A DNA stretch of 33,035 nucleotides from Stenotrophomonas acidaminiphila (GCF_001431595.1 NZ_LDJO01000085.1:1-33035); one strand, 5' to 3'. Positions 23,329 to 31,588 are shown, counted from the stretch's first letter. Numbers and translations are program-made. Notes: generated from the sequence alone by a model not told the origin.

Positions 23329-23715
23329 ATGTGGCTTTCCTTTGTGGCGATAGGCGTCGGAGCGGCCATCGGGGCATGGCTGCGGTATGGCCTGAGCGTG
23401 TGGCTCAACCCGCTTCATTCCAACGTTCCTCTGGGCACGCTGGCCGCCAATCTGCTCGGTGGCTACGCCATCGGCCTGGCGCTGGCGTGGTTCGCGGTAC
23501 GCCCGGACATCGCGCCACAGTGGCGCCTGTTCGTGGTGACCGGCCTGCTCGGCGGTCTGACCACTTTTTCCACCTTCTCCGCCGAGGTGGTGCAGCTGTT
23601 CCTGCGCCAGCAACTGGGCTGGGCGCTGGCGACGATGGGCCTGCACCTGGCCGGCTCGCTGTCGATGACCGCATTGGGCTGGACCACCTGGCGACTGTTG
23701 CGCCCCTTGGCGTGA
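23329..23715 (+). CDS. crcB: Fluoride-specific ion channel CrcB/Fluc
   Basis: A 128-aa membrane protein with four helices that forms an antiparallel dimer and exports fluoride. Family signatures are GAWLRYGLS in helix 1, PLGTLAANLLGGYAIG in helix 2 and the pore-lining GLLGGLTTFSTFSAE in helix 3, including the Phe-box residues and the TTFSTFS turn that holds the central sodium ion. AGGAG lies upstream of the ATG. It starts 68 bp after rarA. I looked for a fluoride riboswitch in the short leader and saw none. Confidence 0.95.
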   Translation: MWLSFVAIGVGAAIGAWLRYGLSVWLNPLHSNVPLGTLAANLLGGYAIGLALAWFAVRPDIAPQWRLFVVTGLLGGLTTFSTFSAEVVQLFLRQQLGWALATMGLHLAGSLSMTALGWTTWRLLRPLA

Positions 23716-23768
23716 ACCGGCTTTCCAACGCATGATCCGCTTTCCCCACGTAACGATCGAAACAAGAC

Positions 23769-24809
23769 ATGCCGGTAGAGCAGGGTAGAGTGAGCGAGCC
23801 GGTACCGGCAACGACCATCATCGGCGCCGACGTCGGCGGAACCTACGCCCGGCTGGGCTGGGCCATCCTGCGACCGGGCGAGCCGATCAAGATCAACGAT
23901 TTCCGACGCTATGCGTGTGCCGAGCACCCGAGCCTGGCGGCGATCCTGCACGACTATGCCGCCGGCCTGCGCTCCAATCCGGTACTGCCGCCGCTCGGCG
24001 GCGCAGTGGTGGCCATCGCCGGGTTGCTGGATGGCGACCGCCTGCTCAACACCAACCTGGCGTGGCCGGTTTCGCTGGACGCGACCCGTCGTGAGTCGGG
24101 GATTGGCGAACTGGAACTGATCAACGACTTCGTGGCCGTGGCCCAGGCCATTCCGCACGTCGCGCGCACGGCGCTGCACCCGTTGTCCGCCATCCCTGGC
24201 CATCACGCCGCCGGCCCGGCACTGGTGCTCGGCCCCGGCACCGGCCTGGGCGTGGCACTGCGCCTTGAGAACAGCCAGCCGCCCGTGCTGGCCAGCGAAG
24301 GAGGGCACGCCGCACTGAGTGCCGGCAATGCGCTGGAGCTGGACGTGCTGCGCATGCTGCTGCAGCGCCATGGGCATGTGGACAGCGAGCGCATCCTGTC
24401 CGGCCCCGGGCTGATGACGCTCTACGCCTGCCTGTGCGAGCGCGAAGGCGTGGCACCGCGCTGGCAGACGCCTGCAGAACTCGTGCAGGCCGCGCGTTCT
24501 GCCGATGACCCGCTCGCACTGGCCAGCATCCGCGCGTTCTGCGGCTGGCTGGGCAGCGTTACCGGGGACCTCGCGCTCACCTTCGGCGCCCGCTCGGTCT
24601 ACCTCACCGGCGGCATCACCGGCCATCTCGCCCAGTGGCTGCACGAGGGCGGCTTCCAGCAACGCTTCCTCGCCAAAGGCGCGCTGTCGTCCGCCCTGCA
24701 GCAGGTATCGGTGTGGCGCATCGACGACGGCGAACTCGGCGTGCTGGGCGCGCTGGCCTGGCATGCAGAGACCAGCCGCCACGCCGCCACTACCGGAGAC
24801 AGGCATTGA
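23769..24809 (+). CDS. glk: Glucokinase
   Basis: ATP-dependent glucokinase of the bacterial hexokinase-type (not ROK) family, 346 aa, phosphorylating glucose in the cytoplasm. Visible motifs are the phosphate-binding GADVGGTYARLGW near residue 19, the sugar-site LINDFVAVAQAIPH, the adenosine-site VLGPGTGLGVAL, and SEGGHAALSAG, which closes over glucose. The first ATG (23769) gives a short N-terminal extension; a GTG at 23790 is an alternative start. No strong ribosome binding site precedes either. The stop overlaps the next gene's TTG start by four bases, tying glucokinase to the glycosylasparaginase gene. Confidence 0.95.
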   Translation: MPVEQGRVSEPVPATTIIGADVGGTYARLGWAILRPGEPIKINDFRRYACAEHPSLAAILHDYAAGLRSNPVLPPLGGAVVAIAGLLDGDRLLNTNLAWPVSLDATRRESGIGELELINDFVAVAQAIPHVARTALHPLSAIPGHHAAGPALVLGPGTGLGVALRLENSQPPVLASEGGHAALSAGNALELDVLRMLLQRHGHVDSERILSGPGLMTLYACLCEREGVAPRWQTPAELVQAARSADDPLALASIRAFCGWLGSVTGDLALTFGARSVYLTGGITGHLAQWLHEGGFQQRFLAKGALSSALQQVSVWRIDDGELGVLGALAWHAETSRHAATTGDRH

Positions 24810-25810
24810 ACACACGCAGAAGTTTCCTGCAGGCCAGCGCGCTGCTGGCCGCCGCCGGCGCCGCGCCGCGCATGCTGGCATCGCCCATGGCCGCCAATGG
24901 CGCGCGCGTGGTGTCGACCTGGGATTTCGGCGTCGGCGCCAACCAGGCCGCCTGGAAGGTACTGGCGGCCGGCGGCAGCGCCCTGGATGCGGTGGAGGCC
25001 GGCGCCCGCTGGGCCGAAAGCGACCTGTGCAACCCGACCGTGGGCCGCTGCGGCAACCCCGACCGCGATGGCGTGCTTACCCTGGATGCCAGCATCATGG
25101 GAGGCGATGGCCGTTGCGGATCGGTCGCGGCGCTTAGCGACATCCTGCACCCGGTATCGGTCGCACGCCGGGTGATGGAACAGACCCCGCACGTGATGCT
25201 GGTGGGCGAGGGCGCGCAGCAGTTCGCCGTGCAGCAGGGCTTCGAGCGGCGCAGGCTGCTGACCGAGGACGCGGAACGGGCCTGGCGCGAATGGCTCAAG
25301 ACCGAGCACTATGCGCCGCAGATCAACGCCGAGCGTCGCGGACGCCCGGGCGACAAGGACAACCACGACACCCTCGGCATCCTCGCCATCGATGCCAACG
25401 GACACATGGCCGGCGCCTGCACCACCAGTGGCATGGCCTTCAAGATGCACGGCCGGGTCGGCGACAGCCCCATCATCGGTGCCGGTCTGTACGTCGACAA
25501 CGAAGTGGGCGCGGCCACGGCGTCGGGCATGGGCGAGGAAATGATCCGCAACGCAGCGTCCTTCCTGGTGGTGGAACTGATGCGCCAGGGACGCCCGCCG
25601 GCCGACGCCTGCCGCGAAGCCATCGAGCGGGTAGTGCACAAGCGCCCCGAAGCCAGCCGTACCCTGCAGGTGTGCTTCCTTGCCATGGACAGGAAGGGGG
25701 AAGTCGGCGCATACGCCCTGCATCGCGGCTTCGTGTACGCGGTATGCGATTCGCGCAGGCAGGACACGCTGCTGGATTCCCGTTCGGTCTACACCAGCGA
25801 GCAGACATGA
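24806..25810 (+). CDS. Tat-exported N4-(beta-N-acetylglucosaminyl)-L-asparaginase
   Basis: Ntn-hydrolase of 334 aa that cleaves the bond between asparagine and N-acetylglucosamine in glycopeptides (aspartylglucosaminidase). The self-processing site is HDT, with nucleophile Thr189 in NHDTLGILAID, and the following substrate loop TTSGMAFKMHGRVGDSPIIGAGLYVDNEVGAATASGMGEE is diagnostic. The N-terminus has a twin-arginine signal (TRRSFLQASALLAAAGAA), so the folded enzyme should be exported to the periplasm. The start is TTG at 24806, overlapping the glk stop (TTGA), with GGAG seven bases upstream. The stop overlaps the cutC start (ATGA). The setting suggests use of N-glycan-derived GlcNAc-Asn; no GlcNAc kinase or deacetylase is nearby. 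Confidence 0.94.
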   Translation: MNTRRSFLQASALLAAAGAAPRMLASPMAANGARVVSTWDFGVGANQAAWKVLAAGGSALDAVEAGARWAESDLCNPTVGRCGNPDRDGVLTLDASIMGGDGRCGSVAALSDILHPVSVARRVMEQTPHVMLVGEGAQQFAVQQGFERRRLLTEDAERAWREWLKTEHYAPQINAERRGRPGDKDNHDTLGILAIDANGHMAGACTTSGMAFKMHGRVGDSPIIGAGLYVDNEVGAATASGMGEEMIRNAASFLVVELMRQGRPPADACREAIERVVHKRPEASRTLQVCFLAMDRKGEVGAYALHRGFVYAVCDSRRQDTLLDSRSVYTSEQT

Positions 25811-26544
25811 GCGGGCGCCGCCTGCTGGAGATCGCGAGCAATTCGGTCGCCTCGGCGCTGGCCGCACAGGCTGGCGGCGCCGACTGCATCGAACTGTTCG
25901 ACAACCTGGCCCAGGGCGGCACCACGCCATCGCGCGGCAGCGTCGCCGTAGCCCGCGACCGCCTGCGGATCCCGCTGTTCGTACTGATCCGGCCACGACC
26001 GGGCGATTTCCATTACGACGCCCAGGAAGCCGAGATCATGCTGCGCGACATCGAAAGCTGCCGGCAGCTGGGCTGCGACGGCGTGGTGATCGGTGCACTG
26101 ACTGTCGATGGCGACATCGACGCCGCACTGTGCCGGGAACTCGTTGCCGCCGCGGGCCCGCTGGGCACCACGTTCCACCGTGCCTTCGACGCCGCCCGCG
26201 ATCTGCCCGCGGCCATGGAGCAGGTCATCGGCCTGGGCTGCCAGCGCATCCTCAGCTCCGGCGGCGCTGCCAGCGCAATGGACGGCAGGCAAATGCTGCG
26301 GCAACTGGTCACCCGGGCCGGCGACCGCATCCGGATCATGGCCGGCGCGGGCCTGGATGCAGTCAACATCCTCGCTGTGGCTAACGAGAGCGGCTGCACC
26401 GAACTGCATGCATCCGCCAAAGCGCCACGTACGTCGGCCATGCGCCACCACAACCCGGCGCTGGTCGGCCTGGAGAACGACTGGGTGCAATCGGACACGG
26501 CGCAGGTGAGCGCACTGCGCCGTGCGTTGGATCAGATGGGATGA
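25807..26544 (+). CDS. cutC: CutC family protein
   Basis: A 245-aa TIM-barrel protein of the CutC family, named for a proposed role in copper homeostasis that is disputed. Conserved stretches include LLEIASNSVASALAAQAGGADCIELFDNLAQGGTTPS, PLFVLIRPRPGDFHYDAQE, GCDGVVIGALTVDGDID, FHRAFDAARD, LGCQRILSSGG and the final ELHASAKAP. The ATG lies inside the asparaginase stop (ATGA). The genomic link to glucokinase and glycosylasparaginase hints at a catabolic rather than a metal role, as an inference. It is the last core gene before the dif site, 30 bp away. Confidence 0.95.
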   Translation: MSGRRLLEIASNSVASALAAQAGGADCIELFDNLAQGGTTPSRGSVAVARDRLRIPLFVLIRPRPGDFHYDAQEAEIMLRDIESCRQLGCDGVVIGALTVDGDIDAALCRELVAAAGPLGTTFHRAFDAARDLPAAMEQVIGLGCQRILSSGGAASAMDGRQMLRQLVTRAGDRIRIMAGAGLDAVNILAVANESGCTELHASAKAPRTSAMRHHNPALVGLENDWVQSDTAQVSALRRALDQMG

Positions 26545-26574
26545 GTGGACGGCGCGGTCACTACTGCAGTCTGG

Positions 26575-26602
26575 ATTTTACATAATATACATTATGCGAA
26601 AT
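26575..26602 (-). other. dif-like XerCD recombination site
   Basis: Read on the minus strand, the 28 bp consist of an 11-bp XerC arm ATTTCGCATAA, a 6-bp centre TGTATA and an 11-bp XerD arm TTATGTAAAAT. Against the E. coli dif site this is 24 of 28 identical, with the whole centre and the inner CGCATAA and TTATGT parts exact. It is a single AT-rich site in a GC-rich context, directly after the last core gene and at the edge of foreign DNA, which is typical of chromosomal dif with elements integrated beside it. All six KOPS-like octamers seen to its left point towards it. Confidence 0.9.
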
Positions 26603-26657
26603 TACTAAGGCATCGCTCCTGCGCCGGCTACGCTGGATTTGGTGACGGGACAACTAG

Positions 26658-26690
26658 ATCTGTACTTTTGCGCCATCTAAATCTGTACTT
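26658..26690 (+). repeat. Two 10-bp direct repeats, 23 bp apart
   Basis: ATCTGTACTT occurs at 26658-26667 and again at 26681-26690. Between and after them CGCCAT (26671-26676) and ATGGCG (26694-26699) form an inverted pair. This could be an element end or a binding site for the nearby KfrA_N-type protein. Confidence 0.5.
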
Positions 26691-26731
26691 CTTATGGCGT
26701 AACTACACATCTAAACGGGCCCGCCGATCTC

Positions 26732-26968
26732 TCACTCAGGCTCCGCCTCTCCGGTTGCTGGCGCGACACCAGCTTCCCTAATCGTCGAGGCTGGTGGCTT
26801 CGACCACACTGGCCCGAACTCGGCGTACCAAGCAGCGATCATGCGCTTCAGCCTCGGACTCGAGCCGCGCCCGCCGAGTTCATGTCGGACGTTACACTGA
26901 GTCGATGGCTTTCCCTTCATTAGTAGGGATTCAATCGCCGCTGAGACTTCTTCTTGTGTGATAGGCAT
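26732..26968 (-). CDS. Small KfrA_N-type DNA-binding protein
   Basis: A 78-aa protein whose first ~55 residues (ITQEEVSAAIESLLMKGKPSTQCNVRHELGGRGSSPRLKRMIAAWYAEFG) follow the pattern of the KfrA N-terminal DNA-binding domain: T-x-E-x-V, a Ser/Thr-x-x-x-VR helix, LG-G-S and W. KfrA proteins are plasmid- or mobile-element-encoded DNA binders with a long coiled coil after this domain. Here the coiled coil is missing, so it is either a stand-alone binding module or a truncated gene. GGGGAG sits six bases before the ATG, and a plausible promoter lies upstream. It is located between dif and the Tn3-family element, so it probably belongs to an older element integrated at dif. Confidence 0.7.
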   Translation of the reverse strand: MPITQEEVSAAIESLLMKGKPSTQCNVRHELGGRGSSPRLKRMIAAWYAEFGPVWSKPPASTIREAGVAPATGEAEPE

Positions 26969-27000
26969 GGTCGACTCCCCATAAGGACAAGTCAGCGCTC

Positions 27001-27028
27001 ATTGTGCGCCTACCGAGGCCGTATTCAA
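27001..27028 (-). promoter_or_regulatory. Possible promoter of the KfrA_N-type gene
   Basis: On the minus strand, TTGAAT (27028-27023) and CACAAT (27006-27001) are separated by 16 bp, with the GGGGAG ribosome binding site about 20 bases further on. The -10 matches the consensus at four of six bases. Confidence 0.4.
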
Positions 27029-27203
27029 GTGCTTACGCCTATTTATGTGCGGGTACTTATTCAGCGCGCTCTTCGGTGCCGCCAAACTCTTTCCGCTCAC
27101 ACTTCTCGCTTGGTTCTTGTCAATTTCCTCGCTGCTGTAGATGACGGAGTCTTATGCGCTCTAGCAGCGCGACTTCGAAGGGCGGCCTCCACGGCTGATG
27201 ACG

Positions 27204-27249
27204 AGGGTCGGCAGGGAATCGTTACGTACAGGGCCAAATGCCACCTAAG
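27204..27249. repeat. Candidate left terminal inverted repeat of the Tn3-family element
   Basis: The segment begins AGGGTCGGCAGGG and ends ACCTAAG. It is about 46 bp long and lies 50 bp outside the tnpA stop, where Tn3-family ends are expected. GGG(G)TC at the outer end and TAAG at the inner end agree with Tn3-family ends, and to my knowledge Tn4651-type ends are about 46 bp. The partner repeat is not in the window, so this is unconfirmed. The rest of 26969-27299 shows no gene. Confidence 0.45.
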
Positions 27250-27299
27250 CGATTGAAACGCAATGATAATTGTCTTGTCCCGATGGCGGATGTCCCCGT

Positions 27300-30293
27300 C
27301 TATGGGGCCTGTTCAAGGACTTTCGCTGTATAGCTCAGCGGCGCCACTTCCCTTTCAAGATCCAAGTGGTAGTCGCCGAAGCGATTGATGTGGCTGGTCC
27401 GGTAAGGCGACAGGCCGGCCAGAATCTCGGGCGTCAGTTCAATCCCCTCCTTCTGCATTACGGCCAAGGTCCGGCTCATGCGTTCCACGTTGTGGAGGAT
27501 GATCATGTTGGCCACCAGCTGGCTGTACTTGATGATCTTGCGCTGCTCGTGTTGGACGTTCTCAGCAATGATCCCTTGGCTGCCAAAGAAGACCCACTTC
27601 ACGAAGCCGTTGTATTCCTCGCTCTTGTTGGTCGCAGCATGGATCGTTTTGCGAATCTCGTTGTCATCGATGTAGCGCAGCAAGAACAGCGTTCGGACGG
27701 CCTTGCCAAGTTCCCGGAAGGCGAAGTACAGCTTGTTCTTCCGGCTGTAGGTGCCCAGCCGGCGCAGGATCGAGGACGCGGTGATCTTCCCCAATCGGAT
27801 CGAGATCACTACCCGCAGCATGTCGTGGAGATGCGTCGCGATCAGTTGCCAGTCGATGCTGTCTCCGAACAGTGCCTGGATATTCTTATAGGTCCTGCCA
27901 GGTTCGGGCCGGAAGAATGTCAGATCCTTGATGTTTCGTATCCTGGGCATCAGCTGGATGCCCAGCATGTGGGCCAAACCGAAGACTGGGTAGCTTTGGG
28001 CCTGCGTGTCGCCATGGACGATCTCAGGCTGGATGTCGGAAGTGTTGGCCAGCAGGCCGTCGAGGATGTAGATGCCCTCGTGCACACCACAGGGAATGAA
28101 ATGGCTGAACAGCGCCACGTATTTGTCGGACACATGGTAGTAGCCGATGCCGCCGTAGCCGCCGTAGCGGATGTGGTACTCCGACAGCAGGTTGTCCTCG
28201 TAGACGCTCCATTTGGTGCCATCTGCTGAGGCGCTTTTCCCGCTGCCCCAATAGCCCGGGAGGTCGAATTTATTGTAGGTATTGATGACCTCTACGATGG
28301 CCTTCTCAAGCACATCCTCGGTCACGTATTTCAGGTTCAGCCAAGCAACCTGGCGCCGGCTGAAGCCCTTGATCGACCGCGCCGTCTGCGTCGGCCCCAG
28401 GTTGCAGCCATAGCAAAATAGCGTGGTGATCACACGTCGGGGCAGATCTTCGACTTGGCTCTCGGTACCGGCGATCGGGCGGAAAAAACGGTGCAGATCC
28501 AGCCATTGGCTGGCGTCGATCAGGACATCGACGATGCTGGACTCCGGGAGCCGTTCGGCGATGAGGCGATCCACCGTGGCAATGGCACTTGAGACCTCAG
28601 CGCGTTGCCCCTTCCGCAGTACCAGGCGCCCTTCCAAGATGTCCGCATGCACATTCTCGGGGAAGCGCTCGTCAACTTCGTCGGCCAAGTCGGTCAGTTG
28701 TGCGCGCAACCCAGCCACGTACGACGCGGCGTCGGTGGGTAGACCTGACACCTGACCATAGGCTTCCAGTTCCTGGGCCAAGGTGGCTTCATCGACCAGC
28801 TGCTCGCGGTAGTCATCAAAGCGTTCGCTGCTGGGAATGAAGAGATCTCCGGACTTCAGCTCGTCTTTGACCTGCACCAGCACGGCCAGCTCGAAGTACT
28901 TACGGTGCATCCAGCCGGCGCCGGCAGCACTGGCACGCTTGCCAAACACATGCTGACGCCAGAGCTTGGACATCCAATCGAAGTCCTTTTCCGGGTCCAG
29001 GCCGAGGGATGCGACCTCGATCAGCTCACGGCGTTGGTTGCGCAGCGACAGCACCGCTGCGATCAACGGCTCCATGCCGGCATCGTGGCTGATTGACCGC
29101 AGATTCATCAGCTCCAGCCCATTGAACAGCAGCGGCCTGACCGTGCCGTAGGGTTGCAGCATGAAAGGCAGATAGTTCTTCCCTGCGTATGCCATATGTT
29201 CTTCGCATTCGGCCAGCAAGGTCGACACTTCCGCTTCTAGACTGTTGTCGATGGCATCCACGCGCTGACTATCGCTGCCGTCGAGCTGATAGGCCTGCAG
29301 GATTTCCTTGAGCTGGCCGATCAGGAAGTCGGCCCGCTTGGCATGTTCGAGCTGGTAGGCCAGCAGTTTTTGCTGGGCCGTGTTTTCAAGCCCGCGCACC
29401 TGCTTGATGAATAGCTCGGCTGCGTCATCCAGCGTCTTGGCATGCTGGGCGCGAATGAAGATGGTGGCCAGCGCATAGCGCTTGTCCGGAGCCAATTCGG
29501 CCAGCTCGCTGGCGTCATAGGCCCGGGCCATTGCACGGAATTGCTTAAGCTTAGGGACCGGCACATCGATCGGGGGCAGCTGCTCAGCCAACTGCTGCAG
29601 CATGCGGATGTGCTGCAGATAGAACCGGACTTCCTTGTTGGTGGGCCGACCAGGCTCGCGCTTGAGCGATTGCCAGCCGGTGAACCTGGAGTTTTCCGGT
29701 GCGCGCAGCAAGTCGTCAATGAGCGTGCGCGTGGTAGGCGTCAGCGCGTGGCTGATGCTACGGTAGTAGCCCAGATTGACCCGCTCACGCGCGCCGATGG
29801 CGGCCAGTTCCAGGGTGCGGAAACCGGGCAGTTCGTAGCGATGGTGCACCAGCTCTTCGAGCAGGACGTTCACGATGTCCGGGATGGTGTGCTTGGTCTG
29901 GGCTGCTCCGGTGGCCACCGTGTCCAGCCAGGCCAAGCCTGATTTATCCAGGGGACGTACACCGATGAACTGCCGAAGCTGCGGGATATGCCGGCGCTGG
30001 CTACCGGAAGCGTCGTAACGTTCGAGCTGGTCGGTGTCCAATACGCGCCCGAGTCGGGCGGCCTTGGCGATGTGCTTCCGGATCCGCTCGGGTACGTCGG
30101 CCAACACCGTGAAGTAACCGAGGCGCTGGAAGAGCTTGAGATGAATCAGTACCGCCAGCTGCGGTCCCGGCTGGGTGGTCAGCTGCTTGGCGAATGCAAT
30201 CTCAGCGGCGGTGGGGGTATAGATCTCCTCCAGTTCCTTGGCGGTGGGATCAGGCTTCAGTCGCGGGTAGGCGGTCTCGTGAAGGGTAGCCAT
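27300..30293 (-). CDS. tnpA: Tn3-family transposase TnpA
   Basis: DDE transposase of 997 aa that performs replicative transposition by binding the terminal repeats and joining them to target DNA. The N-terminal half (about 1-560) is the DNA-binding and dimerisation part. The catalytic triad reads Asp691 (SADGTKW), Asp762 (VHGDTQAQSYPVFGLAH) and Glu892 (NKSEEYNGFVKW), in the order and spacing usual for the family. PGYWGSGKSASADG and GGYGGIGYYHVSDKYVALFSHFIPCGVHEG are also characteristic. No frameshift or internal stop is seen, so the gene looks intact. The ATG at 30293 is 23 bp after the recombinase stop and lacks a good ribosome binding site; the upstream bases read CCTCC rather than GGAGG, so expression may be weak or coupled. 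Confidence 0.95.
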   Translation of the reverse strand: MATLHETAYPRLKPDPTAKELEEIYTPTAAEIAFAKQLTTQPGPQLAVLIHLKLFQRLGYFTVLADVPERIRKHIAKAARLGRVLDTDQLERYDASGSQRRHIPQLRQFIGVRPLDKSGLAWLDTVATGAAQTKHTIPDIVNVLLEELVHHRYELPGFRTLELAAIGARERVNLGYYRSISHALTPTTRTLIDDLLRAPENSRFTGWQSLKREPGRPTNKEVRFYLQHIRMLQQLAEQLPPIDVPVPKLKQFRAMARAYDASELAELAPDKRYALATIFIRAQHAKTLDDAAELFIKQVRGLENTAQQKLLAYQLEHAKRADFLIGQLKEILQAYQLDGSDSQRVDAIDNSLEAEVSTLLAECEEHMAYAGKNYLPFMLQPYGTVRPLLFNGLELMNLRSISHDAGMEPLIAAVLSLRNQRRELIEVASLGLDPEKDFDWMSKLWRQHVFGKRASAAGAGWMHRKYFELAVLVQVKDELKSGDLFIPSSERFDDYREQLVDEATLAQELEAYGQVSGLPTDAASYVAGLRAQLTDLADEVDERFPENVHADILEGRLVLRKGQRAEVSSAIATVDRLIAERLPESSIVDVLIDASQWLDLHRFFRPIAGTESQVEDLPRRVITTLFCYGCNLGPTQTARSIKGFSRRQVAWLNLKYVTEDVLEKAIVEVINTYNKFDLPGYWGSGKSASADGTKWSVYEDNLLSEYHIRYGGYGGIGYYHVSDKYVALFSHFIPCGVHEGIYILDGLLANTSDIQPEIVHGDTQAQSYPVFGLAHMLGIQLMPRIRNIKDLTFFRPEPGRTYKNIQALFGDSIDWQLIATHLHDMLRVVISIRLGKITASSILRRLGTYSRKNKLYFAFRELGKAVRTLFLLRYIDDNEIRKTIHAATNKSEEYNGFVKWVFFGSQGIIAENVQHEQRKIIKYSQLVANMIILHNVERMSRTLAVMQKEGIELTPEILAGLSPYRTSHINRFGDYHLDLEREVAPLSYTAKVLEQAP

Positions 30294-30316
30294 TGGATCC
30301 GGAGGTTATGAGGGGA

Positions 30317-31588
30317 TCAATCCCAGTGCCGGCCGTCGTCTGTATTGAGAGACGCTTCCAGGAAACACTGGTGCGTATCGGCCATGCGGTGCATGTCATC
30401 GAGCAACGTGGCCAGGATTTCATCCAGATCCCGATCGGGATCGGTGGGAACCGTCAACCGGTACTCGCTGCTGGCGGTGTTCAGCCGCACCGCTTGGAAC
30501 GAGGCCAAGCAGATCTCTTCGATCCGGCCCCGGGCCTTAGCCGCGCCGCGACCCGCGCGGGCAAATGGGGTCAGTACCATGCGCAGGCGCAGCTGCAGTG
30601 CAGATTTGCCCTCGGGCGCCGGCAGCGCCATCGCCGGTACCGGCACGGTTGGACTTGGCAGGCTTGCTTCAATGCGGTCCCGTGCGAACGGGTCATGCCC
30701 GTCCAGGTAGCGCATGGCCGACTGCACATCGCGCCAGCCCACGTACTCCATCAGCGCCTTCATGTCCCAGCCCTGCTCGTTGGCCCAGCTGGCAAAGCCG
30801 CGGCGCAGGGAATGACTGCTGTGGAGCCCCGCATCGGCAAAGCCGGCACTGGTCAGCAACTCGCGCAGCAGGCGCACCAAGCTGTTGGGATGCAGGCCTT
30901 CGGCGCTCACCTGGCCCCATTGGCTGACCGCCCGAAATACCGGCCCTTCTTGCAGGTCGGCCGCCTGCAGCCACACCTGGGTCGCCTCCACCGGGCACAA
31001 TCGCGACAACGCCGGCACCTTGTAGGTAACGCCGGCGGCCTGGCGATCGCCCTTGCTGCGCGGCAAGAAACAGGTCATCCCCTGTCCCGGCACCAGCGTG
31101 AGATGGGCCACGTCCAGGCGCAGCAGTTCATCGCCACGAAAGCCACGCCAGAATCCGAGCAGCACCAGCGCTCGGTCCCGTTGGTGGCGCAGCGCTGCCG
31201 CTCCGTCGCCCCGCGCGCGTGCCGCCGCGATCGCTGCGGCTAACCAGTCATCGAGCTCGACCAGCCGCCGAATCTGGAGCGGCGCGGCTTGCTTGACCTG
31301 GCCCGGGTGCAGGGTCTTGATGCCTTTGAGTACCTTGCGCACCAGCGGCGACCGGGTCGGGTCGACAAAGCCGTGGTCGCGGTGCCAGGAGGCAATGGCG
31401 GCCAGCCTGTGGCGAAGGGTGCTGGTGGCCAGGGTCTGCGCATACGCGGCCAGGTACCGGGCCACGCTGTCCGGTGTCGCTGGGAGGTGGCCTTGCCACT
31501 CGACTTCAAAGTGCCGCAGCGCCGACGCATAGCTGCGCACCGTGTTCTGGCGCGTGGCCGCATCGAGGTAGCGGTCCAGTTCGGTCAC
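30317..31588 (-). CDS. Tyrosine recombinase (transposon resolvase type) with long C-terminal tail
   Basis: Site-specific recombinase of 423 aa, probably resolving transposition cointegrates. An N-terminal SAM-like core-binding domain (QNTVRSYASALRHFEVE) precedes the catalytic domain with Arg151 (GFRGDELLRL), Lys179 (RSKGD), His259 and Arg262 (HSLRRGFAS), Trp285 in the His/Trp position (YVGWRDVQSAMRY) and the nucleophile Tyr294. About 129 residues follow the tyrosine, far more than in most integrases. They include a basic LRLRMVLTPFARAGRGAAKARGRIEE segment and an acidic helix near the end. The GTG at 31588 is chosen because it overlaps the merR-type stop (GTGA) with GGAGG ten bases upstream; an ATG at 31642 would overlap that gene by 58 bases. 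Confidence 0.9.
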   Translation of the reverse strand: MTELDRYLDAATRQNTVRSYASALRHFEVEWQGHLPATPDSVARYLAAYAQTLATSTLRHRLAAIASWHRDHGFVDPTRSPLVRKVLKGIKTLHPGQVKQAAPLQIRRLVELDDWLAAAIAAARARGDGAAALRHQRDRALVLLGFWRGFRGDELLRLDVAHLTLVPGQGMTCFLPRSKGDRQAAGVTYKVPALSRLCPVEATQVWLQAADLQEGPVFRAVSQWGQVSAEGLHPNSLVRLLRELLTSAGFADAGLHSSHSLRRGFASWANEQGWDMKALMEYVGWRDVQSAMRYLDGHDPFARDRIEASLPSPTVPVPAMALPAPEGKSALQLRLRMVLTPFARAGRGAAKARGRIEEICLASFQAVRLNTASSEYRLTVPTDPDRDLDEILATLLDDMHRMADTHQCFLEASLNTDDGRHWD

